Source: Marasmius tenuissimus (Eukaryota > Basidiomycota > Agaricomycetes > Agaricales > Marasmiaceae). From it: a stretch of DNA of 64,000 bases. Shown in pieces: positions 33,861 through 46,812 of the stretch (within the stretch, counting starts at the first letter, position 1; every line of letters begins with the position of its first letter). A model generated the notes under the pieces. That model ran no database searches. It had not been told where the DNA came from and saw nothing but the letters and a program-made list of their open reading frames with translations. A program made the translations under genes and the position numbers. Location: positions 1,426,001-1,490,000 of the forward strand of contig JAQOTA010000060.1 in NCBI GenBank assembly GCA_029532415.1, read 5' to 3'.

Positions 33861-35995
33861 ATGGCTATCGACTTTTCGTTGTATCTGGTCACCGGTCGTG
33901 ATCTCCTTGCACCAAGGAAAGTAAGTAATTCAATGAACACTCAAAAACCTTGATATGAATCTCTGCCAGGATTTCTACGAGACTTTGGAACAAGTGCATT
34001 ACTTCGACGAGTTGCACTGATGTCGTTCCCTGACTTTGATGATCACAGGCACTCCAGGGCGGTGTCACGGTGGTTCAGATCCGAGAAAAAACAGCTGATA
34101 CTGGAGAGGTATGGAATGGGATTTACGGCGTACACTGCACGAAGGCTGGACCTAACGAACCCGCAGTTTTTGGAGATTGCGGAAAAATCGAAATCAATTT
34201 GCGACCGCTACAATGTTCCACTACTAGTCAACGACCGGGTGGACATAGCCCTCGCAATTGGTGCCAACGGCGTTCATTTGGGGCAGACAGATATGCCTAT
34301 CGCTGTCGCACGAAGACTACTTCCACCGAATGCGATTGTTGGGGCATCATGCAATAGCGTAGCTGAAGTGAGAAAAGCTCTCACTGATGGCGCAGATTAT
34401 ATCGGTATCGGAGCGGTATGGGCAACCAATACGAAAACTTTGGATAAACCACTCGTTGGAGTAAGGAATGTTGGTACCATGTTGGAAATGCTAGACGGGA
34501 CCTCAGTCCAGGCGGTTGCAATTGGTTCGTCGCATTCTCTAAATGTGAAGAAAGCTTGCTAATGATGACCCACTCCATAACACAGGGGGCATCAAGTCGA
34601 GGAATTTGCTTAGGACTCTCTACGGCTCAGTGTCCCGCACTAGACATGCGTTAGACGGTGTAGCCGTGGTCTCCGAAATCATGGCTTCTACGGACCCCAA
34701 AGAGGCGGCCACGCGTCTGAGTGGAATTCTGCAAACTTTCAAGTCAGGATCGACCATTCCACTCGGCTTTTCCTTTGGTCAAAATGTCTATACCCCAGAC
34801 AGGGTCATTGAGCAAGTAGCCAGGTTAATGAAGCACATGAAAGAGGTCAATCCACTTGTGCACCAGGTACGAGTAACAAAGCGACTATCGCAATTGCACA
34901 CCCGATATGATGTTCACGTTTCAACGAAGATCACTAATAATGTCGTGGTAGCTCAATCGGCGAATACGACTATATCCATTGGGGCAAGCCCGATTATGGC
35001 TACCACAGCACAGGAAATGCCCGACCTCGCCAGGGTCTGCGACGGCCTTCTGGTGAACATTGGCACATTGACCCAAGATGCATTTGCGGGAATGTTAGAA
35101 GCAGGTATGACTTTCATGTACTGGCCAGAGTTTTTTCTGATCTCCCTGCAGGAAGTTGTATGAATGCAAACCACAAGCCCATCGTCTTCGATCCAGTTGG
35201 AGTGGGGGCAACTGCTTATCGAAAGCGAGCCGTCAATGGTGAGTGTGATTGAGCTACACTTTTACTATCATCGTTCTCAGCTTACTGTAACAGAACTATT
35301 GAACACTTGGCAGACAACTGTCATCAAAGGAAACGCTGGGGAGCTTGCGGCTTTAAGCGGGTCTGCAGAGGTTCGGGTGACCCACCTCATTCTTCCTCGT
35401 GTTGTGACCTTTTCTTTATTCAATTGAAGGTGGAATCAAAAGGTGTCGATAGTGTAGGTGCTGGATTTAAAGATCCAGTGGCTTTTGTCAGGAACCTTGC
35501 CAGGAGGGAAAGTAAGAGAGGCACTCCATTGGCTTTATCGCCCGGCCGCTGATGCTTTTGCGTACACAGGATGTATCATCGCCCTCACAGGGAAAACCGA
35601 CTACGTTTCCGACGGGGAGTCGGTAGCCATCCTCAATAACGGACATCAATACCTTGGCCAAATCACCGGTTCGGGGTGTATCACTGGATCTTGTATAGCG
35701 TCGTATTGCGCTTTAACATCGAGAATATCCAACGACGAGCGTCCAGAAGATGGCAAACTTGCCAGAGGAGATGTGTTTATTGCAACGATCTCGGGGTACG
35801 TGGTTCCATTCGACGCTGGTCGAAAGTAAACTTATCCCGGACTCCAGGATCTTGGTATTGAACGTGGCTGCTGAAATAGCCGCAACCAGAGGGGACGTAC
35901 TTGGACCGGGAAGTTTTTTCCCAGCCTTGCTGGATGAATTGGTCCACTTGACGCCTGAAACTGCCACCGGGCGTGTCAACCTCCAGCTAGTGTGA
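33861..35995 (+). CDS. THI6: Bifunctional thiamine-phosphate synthase / hydroxyethylthiazole kinase
   Basis: N-terminal half (thiamine-phosphate synthase): MAIDFSLYLVTGRDLLAPRK, GGVTVVQIREKTADTGE (Arg/Glu binding pyrimidine diphosphate), LLVNDRVDIALAIGANGVHL with GQTDM, IVGASCNSVAEVRKAL, GADYIGIGAVWATNTK. C-terminal half (hydroxyethylthiazole kinase): VHQITNNVVV, NTTISIGASPIMA, IVFDPVGVGATAYRK, ELLNTWQTTVIKGNAGELAA, CIIALTGKTDYVSDG, QITGSGCITGSCIAS (phosphate-binding loop). It joins the pyrimidine and thiazole precursors to thiamine monophosphate and salvages hydroxyethylthiazole, in the cytosol. The fused two-domain order is the fungal form. About nine introns. Both active-site sets are present. 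The stop TGA is at 35993-35995. Confidence 0.92.
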
Positions 35996-36548
35996 TCTAA
36001 ACCTGCCCCTCCCCTGGCTATGCACCTGGGAAGTTGGGTGGGAAGTATATAGACCAATATAGCGCTGCTACCAGGAGATCGTCCTTCCCCATGAGGTGAG
36101 TGTGGCTCAGACTACTCGGCGTTCCAGGCACTCGACCTTCCGACGGCGTTTGCTATCTCAATCGCGACAGAAAACCGCCGAGTCACGACTCATGGGGGAT
36201 CAGCTTTTCTCACTTCTTGCCTACCCTTTACATGATGCACTGGCGATTATGCATCTATGTTGCAGGCTCATATTGATCGTGCAACGAGCTCCCGGTGACA
36301 TTTGATGGTAACAATCCTTTGGTTTTGATCAAAGTCTGGATTACCCTACCCGAAGTCGGAGGTGTTATTGACCGCGGCTTGAGGATTCAAATCTAAACTG
36401 GTCGCTAGCCATCCATTCCCCCTTGACCACCTCCATCGACGAGTCGATTCTTTCACCGACCGCGCTAGCTGCCGTCTGTGAGGCCTGGTGCCCATTCGTT
36501 CTTTTCTGTGCTTTATTTTCGGACGTTGGCTTGCTTTATTCCATTCTA
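35996..36548. other. Intergenic region
   Basis: Region upstream of the membrane protein gene. The frames at 36096-36305 and from 36423 show no family block; the 36423 ATG is an alternative start for the next gene. Confidence 0.4.
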
Positions 36549-38587
36549 ATGCCGTCTGTCATCACCACAATCGAGGATTATTCCCCTCTTCTGGTTTATT
36601 CGCTGGATTGGTCACAAGGGAGCAGTGAAGATAGCGCGGCGAGCAAGTCAGTTCTACCCGTCTACTTTCCTGGCGTCCGGTCACTCATCCAAGGTTATGC
36701 AGATACTCAGCATCGAGTTTCTTTGCCACGAAAACAACAGGGGGCACAGTCACATTCGCTTTCCGAGGGACTGAGATAGAGGTGGCTGGATCCAAGCGCA
36801 ATAATCATGGGAACTACCAAGTCAACCTCGATGGCACCTCTTTCCCACCACAAAGTGGGCAGGCTCCAGATCCCGGAAACTTTCAAGTGCCACTCTTTTC
36901 GCGGAACAATCTCAACGACGCTTCACATACTATAACCCTAACGAATCAGGGGACCAATAATCAGTTTTTGGATATCGACTTTGTGCGCGAGAACTTTTCG
37001 CTGAACTACTGACCTCCATTGACACCATGCCCCGATCCAGGTCACGTTTAGGACTAACGTAGGAAGAATTGACGAGCCTCTTGTCATGACTACTGTTCAG
37101 GACTCCGACCCTGCTTTCGCGTATTCCCCTGCCAGTGCTTGGTCTGCCTCGCCTGATAACCTAGGAACCTTTTCCGGGGGCTCAGGACAGTGAGGAACTA
37201 ATAACTCTTCCCATTGAATCTAATACTCATGAACTTGCAATTCGATAGCTTCGCGTCCGATGGGACGGCGACTTTCACGTTTGAAGTGAGTCTTTCCCTT
37301 TGTATGGTTGTACACTTCGTGACAAATTGTCTCAGGGTGGGTTACGCCCCAAGAAATGGTGTTCACGTTGTCTGATGAGATAACCAGGCGACGCTGTCAT
37401 GCTGTACGGGCCTGTGGGACCGAATGCTGCTTCCTATGCTGTTCAAGTCGATGGGGGAAGCACGTCCACGTTCTCTGCGACCAAGGCTCGCTTCGTACCT
37501 CGAGTCATGCTCTATTACGGAAGTAACCTAGGACCCGGGAAACATACCTTGAAGTTTGTCTGCCGGCCTTCGACAGGCCAAGTATGCTCAATCGACTATG
37601 CCGAAGTCTTTACTACATCTTCGATTCAGAAACGGTAATGTTCTGGTAGTCTTTCAAATCCCATGTCAGCATCTGATTATCCTACAGGAGTTCCGGCTCT
37701 TCAACAGGGTATGTGCACTGTGGACCCACTCCTCATTTGAGCTCTATCTGAAAGCATATCACAGGGCATTGTCTACCGGTGCGATTGCGGGTCTGGTGAT
37801 CGGGATTCTCCTTCTCGTCGCACTCCTGCTCTTCGGGCTGTTTTGGTATTTCCGACGGAGGAAGCAGGAAAGGGAAAGGCAGAATCAGCGGGACCTCTTC
37901 TCCGCATCAGGACTCGACGGCTCCTCATTTAGGCCTGGTTCAAACACCTACAACTATGGCCAACCCGTATCTGCCAACGCCGCAACGGCCCAATCGACGT
38001 ACAGTACCTCTATGACATTGCCCAACCCGTATCCTGTGGCTGTCTACGAAACATCGACGACCAGTCCGTACATCATTATGAACCAACCTGAGCCCGCCAA
38101 CGTTACGGTTCAGCAAAGTTCAGCGTCCATCATGACGCACGAGAGTGGTGCGCCTCTCGTGTCCCCGCAGTCCACCATGACTCGTAGTACCAGTGACAGT
38201 GGATCATCCTCCTCGAGATCGGTTCGTGCTGATTTACGAAGAGATACATACAGCACATAGACTAATCGAACTCATTCCGTACAGTACAACGGGACCGTTA
38301 TTCGGACGATAGCCAACTCGACTTCACCACGCCCGGGCCCGCGTATTAGTTCCCTGAAAGGGCAGAACCCCACTCCTTTACCGGCTTCAGTTGGTCAATC
38401 GTTGGACAGTGTTCCAGAGGATGAACTACGTGACAATCGCCTCGTCGTTGAAGGACGTCCTCAGGACTTCGGATCATTATCACAAAGTGGCGGAGGTGGA
38501 AGCGGAAGCAATAGCTCCCACGACCTTGAAAACCAGCCTCCTCCGGACTATTCGCAGGCGACTGAGCCATACAGAAGGCCAGGATAA
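36549..38587 (+). CDS. Single-pass membrane protein with two beta-sandwich modules
   Basis: Exons splice to ITTIEDYSPLLVYSLDW and GGTVTFAFRGTEIEVAGSKR with NNHGNYQVNLDGTSF and SHTITLTNQGTNNQFLDIDF (module 1); then VQDSDPAFAYSPASAW, FASDGTATFTFEGDAVMLYG, PNAASYAVQVDGGST, PGKHTLKFVC and SIDYAEVF (module 2). The modules share one pattern: a WS-type start, TFTFxGxxVxLYG, then Y-x-V-x-(V/L)-DG. A span IAGLVIGILLLVALLLFG is followed by WYFRRRKQERER and a Ser/Pro-rich tail ending NQPPPDYSQATEPY after a last intron (38220-38286). This layout is frequent in mushrooms and resembles a surface carbohydrate or ligand sensor; no ligand is known. The start could instead be 36423 in the same frame, giving a hydrophobic leader; this choice decides whether there is a signal peptide. 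Confidence 0.75.
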
Positions 38588-38777
38588 GATTTTGTATTTA
38601 TCGGGACCGCTATCGCTGTACAGTATACCTTGTTACAGTAGGTCATTTTTGTATAGGATCGTTTACAATACAGCCAGAGGCTTGTACATCGTCAATGTGC
38701 CTATCTCAACCTTCCTTGAGCTTGTCTATACCCGTACCCATAGTCTATGTAACGTCTATCTGTTCGGAAATTCGGAT

Positions 38778-40083
38778 TCACAGAGAACTCGCTTCGGGTT
38801 TCCTCTCAAGGACGGCCCGGTAGCGAACGTTGCCTGCCTGTAGTCTTTGTACCGCCTCATTCGCACCCTCTTCGGTCATGGGGAAGACCTCGATGATGGG
38901 CAACACCTTGTTACGAGCAGCAAACTCGAGCATTTTCGTTCTAAATGAGGATGTGAGCTGTTCCGAGTTCAGCGAAGCACATTGGAAAGGCGACGTACTG
39001 TGCGTATCGGCTCGCAATCTTGCTACCGATGATCTGCATGCCTCGGAAGATAGTGGGTCCATAGGCGGTTTGGAGGTTGCCGAAATCAACGGTGAGAGGG
39101 AAGATCTTCGCCCTCTGGTCCAAGATAGGATAGAAGACGTCCAGCCGCTCGGGCACAACGGATGTTGTGAGCAAGAGGTGATTGAGGGGCTTTTTGAGAC
39201 CAAGAGTAGAATAGTCCTCCACGCCTTTGGTGGCGTAAAACTCTGTTGCACCGAGTTGCATGGCTTCCTCGCGTTTTGATTCGGTTCCGGAAAATACGAC
39301 GACGTCGCAGCCCATCTTAGCAGCAAAGGCGATGGCTAGATGTCCAAGGCCACCGATACCGACGATGCCTACGCGGTCGACAGGCCTGACATGGTCGATC
39401 AAGGGAGTGAAAACGGTAGCACCCCCGCCTGTTGAATGTCAGTCAGCCTGTGTCAAGAGCAACCGGGTGGATGAGCTTACACATGAGAGGACCAGCGTGC
39501 TCCGATTTCAAACCATCGGGAATAACGAACAACCACTGCAATGTGGAACGTTGGTAAGCTATATCTCGATTTCGGGGTACAGGGCCTCACTCACCTGTTC
39601 CTTTCGGATGGCAAGGGTTCCAAAGGATCCTTGGTCCAAATTCGTTTCGCCGAACATGTGCGCCTTTTGGCACCACTGATCATTGCCGGAGGTACAATGG
39701 TCGCATTCCATACACGTGTAGTTGGGATATCCCCAGCCTACTCTGTCTCCTACTTTCACGCGTCTGCATGCCGATCCGACCTCTACCGCGACGCCGACAC
39801 CTAATGGAGAGAGCACGCCGTGAGCTCAGCGCTAAGCGGATAGCTTGAGATATTCACCTTCGTGGCCCAGGACCATGTCCTGCCTCAAGTAATGAAGATC
39901 TACAAGCGTTTCATCAACCGACCATCGTACATCAAGTTATAGCTCAAACGTACCTGTTCCACATAGGCCGCTGTGAGTGATCTCAACAACCACTTCATCA
40001 GGATCGATAGTATTTCTGGAGAAGGTCGATGTGACGACCTGGCCGGATTTCGAGCCACGGAATGTTGTTCCTTTGTAAACCAT
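38778..40083 (-). CDS. Zinc-dependent alcohol dehydrogenase, copy 2
   Basis: It starts MVYKGTTFRGSKSGQVV and has HSGLCGTD (catalytic zinc Cys), GVAVEVGSACRRVKVGDRVG, CMECDHCTSGNDQWC (structural zinc), GSFGTLAIRKEQ, VDRVGIVGIGGLGHLAIAFA (Rossmann) and a C-terminal TKMLEFAARNKVLPIIEVFP. Residues and intron positions match copy 1 at 7324-8624, so this is a dispersed duplicate in opposite orientation about 31 kb away. The likely activity is NADP-dependent aldehyde/alcohol interconversion. Both copies seem intact, so they may differ in expression or substrate. The 3' end (KPEASSL and stop at 38778) faces the membrane protein gene. Confidence 0.9.
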
Positions 40084-40687
40084 TGCGAGTCGGAGGTGCT
40101 GGGAGATGAATGAGAATATCTTGCACCTCGTAGGGCTCCCTTTTATCTTTTCCCTTCGGAATCGCAAGAACTATCTTCCTGTCCCTGCTGTGTAAGAATC
40201 CGTAGTACGTGAGCCTACGGAGAGACCATGACGCAGCAACGGCGGAATATGTCATCCACGGTGGTATGAGCAGTTTGGTTGGGTGGTCTCAAAGATAAGA
40301 GCTCGGATTTAGCTTGAGATCGTCTTCACTAACGTCCTTTGAATGCGAGTCGTGTCTTAAGAAAAACTTGCAGATGCGAAGAAAGAAGTGACCGCTTTCA
40401 AGCCGGTACATGGCGCCCACAGGCGCCCGCGCCCCGCGGCTTGAATCACGTGGGCTTGCGGATAAGGGAACGTTACGGGAGTTTATTGCAACCACCACCC
40501 TCGATTTACCGCCGTATTCTCTCTCTGAGTCTCTGAGTCCTATCTCCCCACCTATAATACCGTCCTGACTTAATGCTCCACTGAGGGACGACAATAACGC
40601 AAATACCATCGCCTGTACAATTTCCACAAACCTTCGTTTTGTCGGTCATTCCACCTTTTTCTGGGGTCATCTACTAGTTCCTCGAAA

Positions 40688-42274
40688 ATGTCTTCATCTT
40701 CATCCTCATCGAATTCGAGCTCAGCGCTGTCGTCGAAGCTACTCGGGGGACTGCTGTCGCCTGAAGTTGCATCCTATTTCATTGGTGTGTGTGTTGTTTT
40801 CGTCGGCATTTGTCCTCTGGTGTTCGACATCATCTCATATCTTTTCGTTCTCTCCCAGCGGGTGGTTGTGCGGGCGCTGCTTCAAGAACGGTTGTGAGCC
40901 CTCTAGAGCGATTGAAAATTATACAGTACGATCGCTCGTTCTCTCTTGTTGGTCTTCGGCCCGGTTTGCTGACTGAAGGTACTTGCTACAGACAGGTACA
41001 ACCTAAAGGATCAACACAGTACAAAGGCGTTTGGAAGAGTTTAGTGCGTATGTGGAATGAGGAGGGATTTAGAGGCTATATGAGAGGAAATGGGATCAAC
41101 TGCTTGAGGATTGTCCCGTATAGGTGAGTCCCATCCGTCCCTTCAACTGAGCCCCCTCACCAACGTCATTTTCTTCTCCTTCCATAGTGCAGTGCAGTTC
41201 ACGACATATGAACAATTGAAGAAGGTGGGCTCATTGTATTGTTGCCTCCTTCTCTCTGCCGTGGGTTGATAGAGTTTGACGTCACGGCAGTGGTTCACTA
41301 GCCACGGGTCAAAGGAACTTGACACACCGAAGCGGTTAGCCAGTGGTGCCCTGGCGGGAATAACTTCAGTCTGTATGTAACAGCAGTTCAATGCCTGGAT
41401 GAAGCTAACGTGAAGGCTAGGTTCCACATACCCCCTGGACCTCGTACGAGCTCGTTTGTCGATAGCAACCGCCTCCATAATTGTCCATTCGCAACAACAC
41501 GGCGCGCCCGCCGCCGAAGCTCCTATACCGTCAGCATCAAACGCCAAACCTGCGACTGCTCCGAGATTGGTGAACGCCATGCACACGGCCGCTACAGTCG
41601 GAGGGAAGCACTACACCGCTTCGGAGCTCACAATATGGGGGATGACTCTGAAAATTATCCGAGAAGAAGGTGGGATCCGTGGTCTATATCGAGGACTTGT
41701 CGCAACTGCGTTCGGTGTTGCACCGTACGTCGGGATAAATTTTGCTGCATATGAGTTCCTACGAGGGATCATCACACCCCCTGGGAAGACAACTGTATCA
41801 AGAAAGCTCGCATGTGGTGCCTTGGCTGGTATGTTCGCTGTCGATTGTTCTTGGGCGAATACGTGTAATCTGATGGTACATTGTTCGATCCACGATGCAC
41901 AGGTTCGATATCACAGACACTAACTTACCCTTTCGATGTGCTCCGAAGGAAGATGCAAGTGACTGGGATGAAGTCGGGCGACCTGGGTATCAAGTACACG
42001 GGAGCGATCGATGCACTGGTGGGTATAATGCGAACTGAGGGTATAACGGGGTTGTACAGGGGTCTGTGGCCCAATCTGTGTAAGGAGTCAATTCTTGGAT
42101 CTACAATTGCCGTTATAACTGATCTACGGCGAAACCTACAGTGAAAGTGGCACCGAGTATTGCGACGTCGTTCTTCACGTATGAACTGGTGAGTTGCCTC
42201 GATCTGCATCAATGGGAATACAGATTGAATGGTGCGTGTGACAGGTGAAAGATTTCCTGGTTCCGAGGGACTGA
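40688..42274 (+). CDS. Mitochondrial carrier family protein (YPR011C / SLC25A42-like)
   Basis: Seven short introns join to SPEVASYFIAGGCAGAASRT with SPLERLKIIQ (carrier signature 1), MRGNGINCLRIVPYSAVQF, TSVCSTYPLDLVRARL (signature 2), LYRGLVATAFGVAPYVGINF, ISQTLTYPFDVLRRKMQ (signature 3) and LYRGLWPNLLKVAPSIATSF, ending LVKDFLVPRD. The three P-x-[DE]-x-x-[RK] repeats and six spans fit inner-membrane transporters. Similarity by eye is highest to the YPR011C/SLC25A42 group, whose members move adenine-nucleotide-containing cofactors such as CoA or APS; the substrate is not fixed by sequence. An extended loop (residues about 170-230) rich in Ala/Pro lies between repeats 1 and 2. Stop TGA at 42272-42274. 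Confidence 0.88.
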
Positions 42275-42668
42275 GCGAGATCTGCGAGGAATGTTGGCGC
42301 TTGGATAGACCGAAGACAGACATTCTAGCGAATAAATTATAATCTCTTATGATACTAGAGGCTGGATTATATGTAATTTGTAGGCTTTTGTAGGCCATAA
42401 ATGTGCGACACCCGGGAGGAATTGTGTATCTCGCGTGAGACCAGGGGGACCGTGATCGTGTTTGATTTGTCAAGTTGTTCGCATCGGCATCAACTAAGAT
42501 TGTTATAATACTCATTCACAGTGACCATTTGGTGACCATTCACAGTGACCACAACCTGTCCTTGGCTAGCACCCCCCATTTTTGGCGCTTTCCATTCCCA
42601 GCGCGCACTGCGCCTCAATCTCTTCCCTTTAGCCTCGTTGTTGCGGGAAGGCTACGCAGCGTAGGAAT

Positions 42669-45600
42669 ATGAGCTCGGATAATGCCTTGCCCCTACCTGT
42701 CTCTCGACGCCCCCGTTTTCAGGACCTCCAGGCTGCCCTAGCTGCCCCTCGTCCCCGTTCATCCTCCCTTGCTCAGGCAATGGGCCAGGGCTCCAGCAAG
42801 CCGTCAACTCCCCAGAGGGGCATTGCTTCTCTCGCTTCCACAGGCTTCAAGCTCAAGCGAGCCTTCGCTGGTCGTAGGAAGAAGTCAGAAGATGCCACCA
42901 CCAGTTTCTCTAGCGCATCGTCTCACAGCGACAGGGAGCTGGACGTCTCAGTGGGCTCGTCCCAGCCTGCTCGAGCAGCGGCCGCGGTGCCACCGTCAGA
43001 GGTGACTGCACCATCATCACCAGCCGTTTCTCAGCAGACTAAGCTCACTCTGAAACTTGTCACCCAGGTCCTTCCCACTCGTTCCAACAACATCAAATCT
43101 GCTCCACTTCCACCACCACCAGTACCGTCCAAGCCTGCTCCCATGCAAAACAACAAATTGTCCGTGCCAGATGCAACAGCATCGCGCAACGTCGACAATC
43201 GTGGCTCCATAATTCCCATCAGCCCCGGCATCTCTTCTGCCGTAAATTTCATGAGAATCGGTGAAGAGGAGAGGGAAAAGGAGCGCCTGGATGCCCAACG
43301 AACCACGGATTTAGGCAAGGAAAAGGGAGCAGAGAAAGGAGCGGATAAGGAAGCGGATACTCGACGGCTGAAGGATAAGGGCAAGCAAGCGGATGTGGAC
43401 CCGGAAAGGAAGGAAGAGCGAAGCAAGGAACGGCCAGTCAGCAACGGAAACGACGACAAGCTCAAGCAGATCTGGCGGAAGAGTGACTCTACGATGAGCC
43501 ATCACACTATACGGCCAGGTGCACAGGTTGGCAACCGTTCTTCACGGCCGGTCTCGATGGCAGAGTCGTTGCAGTCCAACCACACCGTTGTACCGGTCAA
43601 CAAACGTCTCAGTGCCTTGCTTACCGACGCTGAGTTTCAAATGCCAGAGGAAGACGATTCCTCCTTCAAGTCTGCTTCAGAAGAGCTGGTCCCTCTCCCT
43701 CCACCCGTCATCGCACCTGTTGACTTTTCTACGGCCTCTTCTTCGCCATCGGCCACAAAGTCGAAAAGAAGATCAATGTCCCTCAATCTTGGATCGTTAA
43801 CTCAGAAGACGCAACTTTCTCCACCACCGGCCACCAGCCTGAGCGTCGGGTCAGCGACTGAGTTACAACATGCATCCAAATCTCTCCCTGGCCCCCCTGC
43901 AATGCCTTCCACTGCTCGAGAGACCCCAAGTCTTACTCGAGCTGCTGCAAACGGGATTATCTCGCCCTCAAGTTCAGGCTCTCAGACGACTGGTAACAAC
44001 ATCCGCGGCCGCCTCGCTGCATGGTCTGCCACATCCCGGTCCACAGACGGTCACGGACCCAATGCAATACCCCCGTCACGACCAGCTCAGGCTCCACACG
44101 TCCCACCCTCATCATTCCCTCGCAACGCCCCACACCAACCAACTGGTCTCAGGCAAACGGCAATTAGTATAACTGGTGGCCTTGCTCCTGCCGCTGGATT
44201 AGCCAAGCGTGCGGTGGAGAAAATGGGCCGCGCGTGGGGCGGGTTCTCATCACATTCAAATTCCAGCAGTCATTCGGGATACTCTCCATCGTCTTCTCCT
44301 TCATCATCAGATCACAACCTTGGGCGTACAAGCACGAATACAGGGGGCAGTATGGGATCACTAAACAACAAGGGCAAATCCCGTCGGACGCCAGACGCAC
44401 CGTCGGGGGCATGGAGCGTTGCTTCATCCACCAACTCGATGTCGGATACGGAGGGTCCGTCGCTAGGGAAGAAAGTCAGGGGACCGATGAGGGGACTTTC
44501 TCCGGGACAAGGTGGTGTTGTATTCGGTCGAAGGCTTGATGTGGTAGTGGCGGAAACGGTGATTGGGGCGGGATTGTCTGGCCACGGGGGAACTCAAGGT
44601 CACGAGAGGATGGGGAGTGTGGACAAAGATAACTTGGGTGCGCTAGAGCATCGACTATTACCGGCTCTTGTTGTCAGGTGCGCCCAACATATCTTAGTGT
44701 GGGGTGTACACGAGGAAGGTCTATTCCGGTATGTGCCTCCAATCAATTGAACCAACTGAACGCGTTTCTGATGTATTCCCATTGATCAGAGTGAATGGCC
44801 GACCTTCGCACGTCTCGCGGTTGCGTAAAGAATTCGATGCTGGTAAGCGACTCTCCGTTCGTATCTGTGGCGAACCAAATTGTAATAATTTTCCTCCATA
44901 GGATGCGACTTCGATATGAGGGAATGCTCGCCTGGGGACCTCGATCCTCATGCCGTTGCATCTGTGTTCAAGGCGTTCCTGCGTGAATGTACGGGTCTTA
45001 TCGTCTTGCGCCTGATCAAATACTGATGAAGACGCAATTTTAGTACCCGAACCCATCTTGACGCACAATCTTCTTCCCTATTTCGAAGCTGCTCTCTCTC
45101 AGGAAAATGCCACGAATGCGGAAGCTCAAGCGTCTGCCTCACCTCAAAAGAGCGTCCCTAGGGGTCCCACACTGCCAGCCGGGCCCAAAGCCGGTTTCAC
45201 CGGCCTTCGCAAGCCTCCCTCTCTGTCAACACTAGCGATGCCAAATTTCAGTGGAATGCGACCTCCTTCCAGAAACTTACGCCGTGCCCTGCGATCTCTC
45301 CTTGGCCAACTTCCTTCGGAGAACAAGGACCTTATTAGGACCGTAACGGAGTTGATCAAAGCCACGGCGAAAGAACACCGGGAAACCAAGATGCCTCTGA
45401 GTAACTTGCTCCTGGTGTTCTGTCCCAGTCTCAATATGAATCCCCCGTTGCTCAGGGTGCTTTGTGAAGCAGAAGGAATCTGGGACGGCCCTCCCATAGA
45501 GTCACCGGTCCTTGACATCAAACGAGAATCAGTCTTCATGGATATCAAACCCGAGTCATCTTCTACTTCTACCAATGCCTCAATCAAGGATGAAGATGGG

Positions 45601-46812
45601 GACGATGACGAACAGATATTCTCCGATGCCCGCGATGGACCTGTGGAGGACACGTCTTCTGTTGGATCGAGCCAACCCTCGGAACCTTTCGATCCTGTCT
45701 TACACCGTACTGGCTCCAAACGAGAAGCGCCACGTTCCAGACCCATGGGCCCTCGACGTGCTGGTGCCACACCGAGTAACAACGACGGCTCTCCCAGCTC
45801 ACCAGCGGCGTCGTCGATCAGTATCGCGACGTCCGAAAGTCGGTCGATACCATCACCCTCTGACAGAGGGTTTGTATTCTCACCTCCTCCGTTGTCCTCT
45901 TCCGCCGAATCTCTACCTACAGCGTCAAGTTCGTCTGCCGCCCCCTCTCTCGCCGATGTGCAGCTGAAAAGCGAAACGTCCGACAAGAAACCGCTTGACT
46001 TGGGATCCGTACAAATTGCCGACGATCTCGAACATGATTTGCTCAACCCACGCCGATTCATGGTCAGTAACGGACTCGTTGAATTCCCAAGAACTTCCGG
46101 AAGCATACCCACCACCCCCATCACTACTAGCCACAGACGATCTATATTGCCCTTATCCCTTGCGGGTCTCAGTGATGCGGTATCGAACTCTGCACCATCA
46201 TCCCCAGCAGCGAAAAGGATGAAAAAGCCGTCTTTGAGTTTGCTTTTCAACAAACGTTCAGCCTCATCCTTGACTTCATCTGGTACACACAATATATCTT
46301 CTCCTTGTATGACAGCAAGGTCGGTGTCCGACTCGTCCATATCAACGCCCCTGACCGCCATGACTGCTCGGTCAACCACTTTCGACCTTCCTCCGATGCT
46401 CGACACGGAGATACAGAACACGCCGTTGAGATTCGGGATGGGCTTCGATGCTCCGCCCACGGCCAAGCGGTTCCCGGAAGATGAGCAGGAGCCATCCAAG
46501 GTCGAGCCGGTCGAGGAACCCATTCCCCGTATCTCAGCACCCACCCCTCCTCCAGGGGAAACACCTATCGCAAAGATGTACTCAGCATCGTCCTCGACAC
46601 TGTCACTTTCGTTGAACTCAAATACCGAGTCGCCGCAACGGTTTGACTCTCCTAACCACCCATATGCTTCGCATCTCCGCTCAAAGCCGACAAGGCAACA
46701 ATTGATGGCGAAACAATCCACTGCATCATTGAATCACCTCATGTTGCTCGATGACGAGGAGCAGGAAGATTGGACGCAGAGCGTTTTGATTGCCGCTGGG
46801 GCTGAAAGATAG
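42669..46812 (+). CDS. RhoGAP domain protein with long Ser/Pro-rich flanks
   Basis: Exon 1 (42669 to about 44728) encodes about 690 residues, mostly disordered Ser/Pro/Thr. It ends in VFGRRLDVVVAETVIG, LPALVVRCAQHILVWGVHEE and GLFR, the start of a RhoGAP domain; the R of EEGLFR is the arginine finger. Short introns lead to VNGRPSHVSRLRKEFDAG, CDFDMRECSPGDLDPHAVAS, VFKAFLRELPEPILT (shared LPEPLLT-type block) and an exon with LRSLLGQLPSENKDLIRTV, MPLSNLLLVFCPSLNM. An insert of about 70 residues (QENATNAEAQ to PPSRN) separates the LPEP block from the last helices. A 400-residue disordered tail follows. It should stimulate GTP hydrolysis by a Rho-type GTPase. CDC24, a Cdc42 activator, lies 14 kb away. 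Confidence 0.88.

Noticed and set aside
45144..46721. 525-codon open frame on the minus strand
   Set aside because: It is antisense to the RhoGAP coding exon. Ser-rich coding sequence commonly leaves an open opposite frame; no domain blocks.
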